Source: an uncultured Gluconobacter sp. (GTDB lineage: Bacteria; Pseudomonadota; Alphaproteobacteria; Acetobacterales; Acetobacteraceae). From it: DNA of 49,245 nt. Both the position numbers and the translations under genes were made by a program. The notes below the pieces were generated by a model. That model was given only the letters and a program-made list of their open reading frames with translations, ran no database searches and had not been told where the DNA came from. This document shows, piece by piece, positions 43,191 to 49,245 of the stretch (position 1 is its first letter; each line of letters starts with the position of its first letter). The stretch is from positions 1 through 49,245 of the forward strand of contig CALFLO010000105.1 in NCBI GenBank assembly GCA_937880175.1. The letters run 5' to 3'.

Positions 43191-45884
43191 ATGAAACAGG
43201 TTGGACACGACCTTCTGGACTGCCAGCGCGACCTTTCGATCGAGGGGCGCTCTTATCGCTATTTCTCCCTGCCCGTCGCGGCTGAAAAGCTGGGCGACAT
43301 CTCGCGTCTGCCCGTCAGCCTGAAGGTGCTGCTCGAAAACGTCCTGCGCTTTACGGATGGCTCGACCTATCGGATCGAGGACGCACAGGCGATCGTCGAC
43401 TGGACGAAAGCCGCGCATTCGACGCAGGAAGTGCCGTTCAAGCCTGCCCGCATCCTGATGCAGGATTTCACCGGCGTTCCGGCCGTCGTCGATCTGGCGG
43501 CCATGCGTGATGGCATCGTCTCGCTCGGCGGTGATCCGCAGAAGGTCAATCCACTCGTGCCCGTCGATCTGGTGATCGACCATTCCGTGATGGTGGACGT
43601 GGCTGGACGCAAGGACGCGCTCCAGCAGAACGTCTCGCTGGAATTCGAGCGCAATGGCGAGCGTTATGCGTTCCTGCGCTGGGGGCAGGAAGCGTTCGAC
43701 CAGTTCCGCGTCGTCCCGCCGGGGGCTGGCATCTGCCATCAGGTCAATCTGGAATATCTGTCCCAGGTCGTCTGGACGGGAACGGTCGGCGACGTCACCT
43801 ACGCCTATCCGGACACGCTGTATGGCACGGATTCCCACACGACCATGGTCAATGGCCTCGGCGTTCTGGGCTGGGGCGTTGGCGGGATCGAGGCCGAAGC
43901 CGCCATGCTCGGACAGCCGATTTCCATGCTCATCCCTGATGTCGTGGGCTTCAGGATGGAAGGGCGTCTGCCTGAAGGCACGACTGCGACCGATCTGGTG
44001 CTGACAGTCACGCAGATGCTGCGGGCCAAGGGCGTGGTCGGCAAATTCGTGGAGTTCTTCGGGCCGGCGCTGGATCATCTGCCGGTCGCGGACCGTGCGA
44101 CCATCGCAAACATGGCGCCGGAATATGGCGCGACCTGCGGCTTCTTCCCCGTGGATGCGCTGGCGCTCGACTATCTGCGCCAGACCGGCCGTGACGAACA
44201 CCGCATTGCACTGACCGAAGCCTGGCTGCGCGCACAGGGCATGTTCCGCGACACCTCCACGCCAGAGCCAGTCTTTTCGGACGTTCTGACGCTGGATCTG
44301 GGCACGGTTACGCCCTGCATTTCCGGCCCCAAACGCCCGCAGGACCGCATCGAACTCTCCGCCGCCACCCCGGCTTTCGAAAAAGCCCTGACGGAGGCGC
44401 TGGGCGTCAAACCCGCCGACATCCACAAGACAGCCCCGGTCGCTGGAACGGACTATGCGATCGGGCACGGCTCCATCGTCATCGCCGCCATCACGTCCTG
44501 CACCAACACGTCCAACCCCGCCGTTCTGGTCGCGGCCGGACTGGTGGCCCGCAAGGCCAGAGCGCTCGGCCTGATGCCGAAGCCCTGGGTGAAAACGTCC
44601 CTCGCACCGGGCTCACAGGTCGTGACAGACTATCTGGATCGCGCCAATCTGAGCGCCGATCTGGACGCGCTGGGCTTCGAGACGGTCGGCTATGGCTGCA
44701 CGACCTGCATCGGCAATTCCGGCCCGCTGGCGAAGGAACTGGTGGACGCCATTGAAGGCAATGGTCTGGTCGCAACCTCGGTCCTGTCCGGCAACCGCAA
44801 CTTCGAAGGCCGCATTTCGCCCAACGTCCGCGCCAATTATCTCGCAAGCCCACCGCTCGTCGTCGCCTATGCGCTGCTGGGAACGATGCGCGAGGACATC
44901 ACGACGGCCGTTCTGGGACATGCGCCCGACGGCACGCCGGTCCATCTGCGCGATATCTGGCCGACCAACCACGAGATCGCGGAACTCGTCGGCTCCGCCG
45001 TCACGCGCGAAGCGTTCGTCGAGCGATACAGCCACATTACGGAAGGCACAAAGGAATGGCAGGCGCTGGCCTCGGCCGGAACTTCGGCGACCTATGACTG
45101 GCAGCCGGCCTCGACCTATGTGCAGAACCCGCCCTATTTCGACGGCCTGACCGCCGAACCCACGCCCACGAAGGACATCGCCGGGGCGCGGATTCTGGCA
45201 CTGCTGGGCGACAACATCACGACCGACCATATCTCCCCTGCTGGTGCGATCGCGGCCTCTTCTCCTGCGGGCGTGTATCTCCAAGAGCATCAGGTCGCGG
45301 TGAAGGACTTCAATTCTTACGGCTCGCGTCGCGGCAATGACCGCGTCATGGTCCGGGGCACCTTCGCCAATATCCGCATCCGCAACGAGATGGCGCCCGG
45401 AACCGAGGGTGGTGTCACGCTGCATCAGCCGGATGGTGCGGAAATGTCCATCTATGATGCCGCCAGCCGCTATGCAGAGGATGCGGTGCCACTCGTGGTG
45501 TTCGGCGGCAAGGAATACGGAATGGGCTCGTCGCGTGACTGGGCTGCAAAGGGCACGCGCCTGCTGGGCATCAAGGCCGTCATCGCCGAGAGTTTCGAGC
45601 GCATTCACCGTTCCAATCTCGTCGGCATGGGCGTGCTGCCCCTGACGTTCGAGCCTGGCACGACGCGCAAGACGCTGGGGCTGGACGGAACGGAGACGAT
45701 CGCCATCCACGGCATCGAAACCCTGACGCCCCGCGCGACCCTGACCATGACGATTACCCGTCAGGATGGAAGCACGCAGGACGTTCCACTGCTGTGCCGT
45801 GTCGATACGGCCGATGAGGCGGAATATTACCGCAACGGGGGCATCCTGCCCTACGTTCTGCGGGGAATGGCTTCAGCGGACTGA
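43191..45884 (+). CDS. acnA: Aconitate hydratase A
   Basis: An 897-aa [4Fe-4S] enzyme interconverting citrate and isocitrate. Cluster ligands are Cys437 (ITSCTNTSNP) and Cys503/Cys506 (GYGCTTCIGNSG), close to E. coli AcnA numbering. Other landmarks: GTDSHTTMVNGLGVLGWGVG, GDNITTDHISPAG and GGKEYGMGSSRDWAAKG in the swivel domain. AAGGA lies upstream of the ATG. Together with icd it makes a two-step route from citrate to 2-oxoglutarate, important for glutamate synthesis in acetic acid bacteria. Followed at once by a strong terminator. Confidence 0.97.
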   Translation: MKQVGHDLLDCQRDLSIEGRSYRYFSLPVAAEKLGDISRLPVSLKVLLENVLRFTDGSTYRIEDAQAIVDWTKAAHSTQEVPFKPARILMQDFTGVPAVVDLAAMRDGIVSLGGDPQKVNPLVPVDLVIDHSVMVDVAGRKDALQQNVSLEFERNGERYAFLRWGQEAFDQFRVVPPGAGICHQVNLEYLSQVVWTGTVGDVTYAYPDTLYGTDSHTTMVNGLGVLGWGVGGIEAEAAMLGQPISMLIPDVVGFRMEGRLPEGTTATDLVLTVTQMLRAKGVVGKFVEFFGPALDHLPVADRATIANMAPEYGATCGFFPVDALALDYLRQTGRDEHRIALTEAWLRAQGMFRDTSTPEPVFSDVLTLDLGTVTPCISGPKRPQDRIELSAATPAFEKALTEALGVKPADIHKTAPVAGTDYAIGHGSIVIAAITSCTNTSNPAVLVAAGLVARKARALGLMPKPWVKTSLAPGSQVVTDYLDRANLSADLDALGFETVGYGCTTCIGNSGPLAKELVDAIEGNGLVATSVLSGNRNFEGRISPNVRANYLASPPLVVAYALLGTMREDITTAVLGHAPDGTPVHLRDIWPTNHEIAELVGSAVTREAFVERYSHITEGTKEWQALASAGTSATYDWQPASTYVQNPPYFDGLTAEPTPTKDIAGARILALLGDNITTDHISPAGAIAASSPAGVYLQEHQVAVKDFNSYGSRRGNDRVMVRGTFANIRIRNEMAPGTEGGVTLHQPDGAEMSIYDAASRYAEDAVPLVVFGGKEYGMGSSRDWAAKGTRLLGIKAVIAESFERIHRSNLVGMGVLPLTFEPGTTRKTLGLDGTETIAIHGIETLTPRATLTMTITRQDGSTQDVPLLCRVDTADEAEYYRNGGILPYVLRGMASAD

Positions 45885-45885
45885 G

Positions 45886-45914
45886 AAATGGTGGGGCTTC
45901 GGCCCCGCCATTTT
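45886..45914 (+). terminator. Bidirectional terminator after acnA
   Basis: AAATGGTGGGGC pairs with GCCCCGCCATTT (12 bp, one G-T) around a TTCG tetraloop; TTTT (45911-45914) follows on the plus strand. It starts 2 bp after the acnA stop, and the minus strand reads out as a similar hairpin for the operon arriving from the right. Confidence 0.93.
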
Positions 45915-45996
45915 AATGATGGGCGATGCCGTAAGACACGACGGCACAGGTTGCTCCCACAACGAAGCAGATCATGAAGAGATAGGCTTTGGTCAT
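45913..45996 (-). CDS. 27-residue single-TM miniprotein, coupled to lysE
   Basis: A very short ORF: a charged start (MTKAY), a continuous hydrophobic stretch of about 18 residues with two cysteines, and a His-His end. Its ATG lies 3 bp after the lysE stop, and GGAGG (46006-46010) sits about 10 nt upstream, an excellent ribosome-binding site inside the lysE tail. The stop falls in the bidirectional terminator. It looks like a translated small membrane protein. No family recognised. Confidence 0.6.
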   Translation of the reverse strand: MTKAYLFMICFVVGATCAVVSYGIAHH

Positions 45997-45999
45997 AGA

Positions 46000-46632
46000 T
46001 CAGGCCCTCCGACTCAGGGCCAGTTTAAGGCTGAACGCCAGAAAAATACTGCCTGTCAGCCTGTCCATGCGCCGCACAACCGTGGTGCTCGACAGGAACC
46101 GCCCAAGCGGCACAGTCATGGCAACAAGCAGTGCCAGCCATGAGAAGGACAGCACGGCCTGAATGGCCGTCAGCAGCAGCGAAAACTCTTTCACATTCAC
46201 ATGCGGCGGAATGAACTGCGGCATGAACGTCATGTAGAAAATGCCGACCTTGGGATTAAGCAGATTGGTCAGCAGCCCACGGCGAAAGGCCGCACGGGCG
46301 TCGTCATGCACGGGCGCCGCATCGGCTGTCCCAAGAGAGGCACGGGGATGCAGGATCAGCCCGATCCCGAGCCAGGCGAGATAAAGCGCGCCGGCCCATT
46401 TGACGACTGTAAACGCCGTTTCGGACGCCGCCAGCAGGGCCGTCAGGCCAAATGCCGCCGCAAGCCCCCAGATCCCCAGCCCCAGACAGATCCCCACAAC
46501 CGCCGCCAAACCGGCCTTCCAGCCGGATGTCGTGGCGGTTCGCAGCGTCATGGCCGTATCGAGGCCCGGCGTGATCGTAAAGACCGCAGCGGCAGCGGCA
46601 AAGGTCAGAAGGGGGATCAAATAAGGATGCAT
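46000..46632 (-). CDS. LysE/RhtB-family amino acid exporter
   Basis: A 210-aa inner-membrane protein with six hydrophobic segments. It opens with TFAAAAAVFTITPGLDTAMTLR (the family's TPGPD region), then TSGWKAGLAAVVGICLGLGIWG and KWAGALYLAWLGIGLI, and the conserved FRRGLLTNLLNPKVGIFYM. Family members export amino acids or homoserine lactones; the substrate is not evident. It lies 48 bp after ahpF on the same strand with no clear terminator between, so it may be co-transcribed with ahpCF. Confidence 0.92.
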   Translation of the reverse strand: MHPYLIPLLTFAAAAAVFTITPGLDTAMTLRTATTSGWKAGLAAVVGICLGLGIWGLAAAFGLTALLAASETAFTVVKWAGALYLAWLGIGLILHPRASLGTADAAPVHDDARAAFRRGLLTNLLNPKVGIFYMTFMPQFIPPHVNVKEFSLLLTAIQAVLSFSWLALLVAMTVPLGRFLSSTTVVRRMDRLTGSIFLAFSLKLALSRRA

Positions 46633-46680
46633 GATCGAAACCTACACCCGGTTTCCCAAATCCCCAATCCCCCCTTTTCC

Positions 46681-48252
46681 TCAGGCGTCCTTTGCCGGAA
46701 CCGGCAGACGGATCAGATAATCGAACGCTGACAGGGACGCCTTCGCCCCCTCGCCCATCGCGATGACGATCTGCTTGTAAGGCACGGTCGTCACGTCCCC
46801 TGCGGCAAACACGCCGGGAACGGATGTCGCGCAGTGATCGTTGATGACGATCTCGCCATAAGGGCTCAGTTTCAGCGCGCCTTTCAGCCACTCAGAATTG
46901 GGCAGAAGGCCGATCTGCACGAAAACACCATCCGTCTTGACCTGATGCAGGCCGCCATCGCCGTCGCTATAAGTCAGGCCGGTCACTTCCTTGCCGTCAC
47001 CCTCGATCTTCGTGGTCAGGGCATTGGTCAGGACCGTGACATTCGACAGACTCAGCAGCTTGTCCTGAAGCACCTTGTCCGCCTTCAGATGCGCGCCGCG
47101 CTGAAGCAGAGTGACGTGTGACACGATCCCCGCAAGGTCGATCGCCGCTTCCACACCACTATTGCCGCCACCGGCCACGACAACCGGACGTCCCTTGTAG
47201 AACGGGCCGTCGCAATGCGGGCAGTAGGCCACGCCCTTGGTGCGATACTCGTCCTCACCCGGCACACCCAGATGCCGCCAGCGCGCCCCGGTCGCGATAA
47301 TGACCGTCTTCGAGCGCAGGGTCGCGCCGCTTTCCAGAACGATCTGGTGCAGCCCACCGGTTTCCGCAGCCGGGATCAGCTTGGCTGCCAACTGCGAGGC
47401 GATGATCTGCACGTCATACTGACGCACATGGGCTTCAAGCGCGGCCGAGAGCTTCGGCCCCTCCGTTTCCTGCACGGAAATGAAGTTCTCGATCCCGGCC
47501 GTGTCCATGACCTGACCGCCAAACCGCTCCGCCACAAGACCGGTCCGCAGCCCCTTACGGGCGGAATAGATCGCCGCCGCATCGCCGGCAGGCCCCGCAC
47601 CAAGCACCAGAACGTCAAACGGAGCCATATCATTCAGCTTTTCCGCCGAACGCGCGACCGAAGCCGTATCCAGCTTGGCCAGAATGTCCGCCACTTCCAT
47701 CCGGCCCGACGCAAAAGGCTCACCATTCAGATAGACCTGCGGAACCGAACGGATGCCGAGGCGCTCCACCTCATCCTGAAAATCCGCGCCATCAATGGCG
47801 GTATGATGGATCTTCGGGTTCAGAACGCTCATCGCGTTGAGCGCCTGCACCACGTCCGGGCAGTTCTGGCAGGACTGCGAGAAATACGTCTCGAAATGGA
47901 AGTCTCCGTCCAGCGCGCGGATCTGCTCAACCACATCCGCCTCGATCTTCGGCGGATGGCCGCTGACCTGAAGGAGCGCCAGAACCAGAGACGTGAACTC
48001 ATGCCCCATCGGCAGACCCGCAAAGCAGACCTGAACATCCGTCCCGGGGCGGCGGATCACGAAGGATGGTGTGCGGGAGTCCTGCCCCTTGTCCGAAAAC
48101 GTCACCTTGGGGGACAGGCTGGCAATATCTTTCAGCAGACCGCGCACTTCCGCAGAACGGTCATCCGCGCCAAGGGTCGCCTCAAGCACGACCGCATCAC
48201 GCAGGTACTCCATATAGGCGCGCATCTGGGTTTTCAGGTCGTCCTGAAGCAT
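46681..48252 (-). CDS. ahpF: Alkyl hydroperoxide reductase subunit F
   Basis: A 523-aa flavoprotein disulfide reductase that passes electrons from NADH to AhpC. The N-terminal double thioredoxin fold has the redox pair SQSCQNCPD (about 130). The C-terminal thioredoxin-reductase part has the FAD motif VLGAGPAGDAAAIYSARKG, the active site CPHC (about 345), the NAD motif VVAGGGNSGVEAA and GVFAAGDVT. Length matches E. coli AhpF. Shine-Dalgarno GGAG precedes the ATG. It lies 127 bp after ahpC; the gap has a GC-rich hairpin (about 48310-48340) that may lower read-through from ahpC. Confidence 0.97.
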   Translation of the reverse strand: MLQDDLKTQMRAYMEYLRDAVVLEATLGADDRSAEVRGLLKDIASLSPKVTFSDKGQDSRTPSFVIRRPGTDVQVCFAGLPMGHEFTSLVLALLQVSGHPPKIEADVVEQIRALDGDFHFETYFSQSCQNCPDVVQALNAMSVLNPKIHHTAIDGADFQDEVERLGIRSVPQVYLNGEPFASGRMEVADILAKLDTASVARSAEKLNDMAPFDVLVLGAGPAGDAAAIYSARKGLRTGLVAERFGGQVMDTAGIENFISVQETEGPKLSAALEAHVRQYDVQIIASQLAAKLIPAAETGGLHQIVLESGATLRSKTVIIATGARWRHLGVPGEDEYRTKGVAYCPHCDGPFYKGRPVVVAGGGNSGVEAAIDLAGIVSHVTLLQRGAHLKADKVLQDKLLSLSNVTVLTNALTTKIEGDGKEVTGLTYSDGDGGLHQVKTDGVFVQIGLLPNSEWLKGALKLSPYGEIVINDHCATSVPGVFAAGDVTTVPYKQIVIAMGEGAKASLSAFDYLIRLPVPAKDA

Positions 48253-48379
48253 TGTTTTTCTCCGGATTTCGGGAGTTGAGAATATTGAACCGGAAGACTG
48301 TCCGGCTCAGCCGCCTCCCATCAGGAAGGCGGAGGCTGGTGGAACCCGCAGGTCCCACCATCATCAGATCCGGGAAGGA

Positions 48380-48943
48380 TCAGATCTTGCCGACGAGGTC
48401 GAGGGACGGCTTCAGCGTTTCGCCGCCTTCTTTCCACTTGGCCGGGCAGACTTCACCCGGATGCGTGGCGACATACTGGGCAGCCTGGATCTTCTCCAGC
48501 AGCTCGGTTGCGCTACGGCCAACGCCACCTGCAGTGATCTCGATGTACTGGATCTTGCCTTCCGGATCGATCAGGAACGTGCCGCGATCGGCCAGACCGG
48601 CTTCCTCGATCAGCACATCAAAGTTGCGTGCGATCGCGCCCGTCGGGTCGCCCAGCATCGTGTACTTGATCTTGCCGATGGCCGGGGACGTGTCGTGCCA
48701 AGCCTTGTGCGTGAAATGCTTGTCCGTGGAGACGGAATAGATTTCCACGCCCAGCTTGTCGAAAGCGGCCTGGTTGTCGGCGAGGTCTTCGAGTTCCGTC
48801 GGGCAGACGAACGTGAAGTCGGCCGGATAGAAGAAGAAAACGGACCACTTGCCGCGAACGTCGGAGTCCGTGACCGTGAGGAACTCACCGTTGCGGAAAG
48901 CATCGGTAGAGAAGGGCTTCAGCGGGGAGTTGATGCGAACCAT
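48380..48943 (-). CDS. ahpC: Alkyl hydroperoxide reductase subunit C (peroxiredoxin)
   Basis: A 187-aa typical 2-Cys peroxiredoxin that reduces hydrogen peroxide and organic peroxides in the cytoplasm. Peroxidatic Cys47 is in DFTFVCPTELEDL; the resolving Cys is in HPGEVCPAKW near the C-terminus. The start at 48943 (MVRINSPLKPFS) has AGGAG upstream; the frame is open to 49045 but that stretch is non-conserved. Divergent from the oxyR-like gene, which suggests OxyR control. Confidence 0.97.
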   Translation of the reverse strand: MVRINSPLKPFSTDAFRNGEFLTVTDSDVRGKWSVFFFYPADFTFVCPTELEDLADNQAAFDKLGVEIYSVSTDKHFTHKAWHDTSPAIGKIKYTMLGDPTGAIARNFDVLIEEAGLADRGTFLIDPEGKIQYIEITAGGVGRSATELLEKIQAAQYVATHPGEVCPAKWKEGGETLKPSLDLVGKI

Positions 48944-48985
48944 CAGACTGTCTCCTGACCTTGGGTTGAAGTTGTGTTGCGGACT

Positions 48986-49027
48986 CTGTGTCCCACAGAA
49001 AGAGAGGGACAGGAAACAGTTCCTGTC
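48986..49027. promoter_or_regulatory. Two dyads in the ahpC upstream region
   Basis: CTGTG-TCC-CACAG (48986-48998) and GACAGGAA-ACAG-TTCCTGTC (49008-49027) are exact inverted repeats. They lie 43-84 bp upstream of the ahpC start in the ahpC-oxyR gap. They could be operator sites or leader hairpins; neither is a clear match to the four-part ATAG/CTAT OxyR motif. Confidence 0.4.
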
Positions 49028-49180
49028 AATATGACTGATCGTCAAAACCGAACTGACGAGATGAAGATATCAAGACTCCCGATCAGGATGCGTCGCTCCT
49101 TTCCCGCAAGCCGCTGCTATTTCTTCATAACAGGCAGAACCGCACTTCCCCATTCGGGTATTCGGTCATATCTATGGGAC

Positions 49181-49245
49181 ATGAGCTATGTTCCCCTCTC
49201 CGGCCTTTCCCTGCGCGATATCGAATATGTGGTTGCGGTCGATGA
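49181..49245 (+). CDS. oxyR: OxyR-like LysR regulator, N-terminal fragment
   Basis: Only 21 codons are inside the window. They read MSYVPLSGLSLRDIEYVVAV, the start of the LysR-type DNA-binding helix as in OxyR (LxLRDLEYxVAV). It runs off the right edge. The divergent position from ahpC supports OxyR, the peroxide-sensing activator; the redox cysteines are not visible. An ATG at 49174 is in another frame. Confidence 0.75.
   Translation, partial: MSYVPLSGLSLRDIEYVVAVD

Noticed and set aside
42099..44468. 789-codon open frame on the minus strand, antisense to icd and acnA
   Set aside because: It is a shadow of two well-supported genes in GC-rich DNA with few stops on the opposite strand; the translation is low-complexity and matches no family.
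1..49245. Insertion sequences, prophage genes, CRISPR arrays, tRNA or rRNA genes
   Set aside because: Looked for in the gaps and between genes; no transposase or integrase motifs, no regular spaced repeats, and no cloverleaf-like or rRNA sequence seen by eye.

Overview
The window reads as a contiguous piece of alphaproteobacterial chromosome, most likely acetic acid bacterium (Acetobacteraceae, Gluconobacter-like). This rests on the high GC of the coding DNA, the NAD-type isocitrate dehydrogenase paired with an AcnA aconitase, the rpe/heparinase pair, a lactate-utilisation lutABC operon, and TonB-dependent receptors for vitamins and sugars. The genus is inference; no rRNA or tRNA is present to fix it. 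I see no insertion sequence, prophage or CRISPR array.

Layout, left half. A truncated cysteine desulfurase runs off the left edge (-). Then come an alpha/beta hydrolase with a clear terminator, an ABC ATPase/permease pair, tyrS, a three-gene operon of a small membrane protein with a DesK/DesR-like two-component system, and a UvrA2-type ATPase behind a leader with two perfect inverted repeats. On the minus strand follows lutABC. A 374-bp AT-rich gap separates it from an unusually long flagellin (791 aa). Next are a minus-strand operon rpe - heparinase-like - GT4 glycosyltransferase, a plus-strand AGE-family epimerase/isomerase, a minus-strand MFS/YdcF pair, and a minus-strand chemoreceptor with no periplasmic sensor domain.

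Layout, right half. A TPP riboswitch at about 24425-24541 heads a three-gene thiamine acquisition operon: outer-membrane TonB-dependent receptor, APH-fold kinase, and PnuC/PnuT-type inner-membrane transporter. Converging on it is a carbohydrate module: a GH31 glycosidase and a 962-aa TonB-dependent receptor with an STN signalling domain, transcribed away from a FecI-type ECF sigma factor and a FecR anti-sigma regulator. Then follow an OmpR/EnvZ-type two-component system, a DUF3313-like lipoprotein, a 49-codon ORF, and an AI-2E family membrane protein. A LysR regulator diverges from icd-acnA, with a T-N11-A palindrome next to the LysR start. The right end is a peroxide-defence block, ahpC-ahpF-lysE plus a 27-aa membrane miniprotein, with the start of an oxyR-like regulator facing away at the window edge.

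The main coherent stories are (1) the riboswitch-controlled thiamine salvage operon with one component per envelope layer, (2) a FecI/FecR/STN-receptor surface-signalling circuit attached to a GH31 enzyme, probably for alpha-linked oligosaccharides, (3) citrate-to-2-oxoglutarate metabolism under a dedicated LysR regulator, and (4) AhpCF peroxide defence next to OxyR. Most functions are assigned from motifs visible in the translation; substrate assignments are inference.
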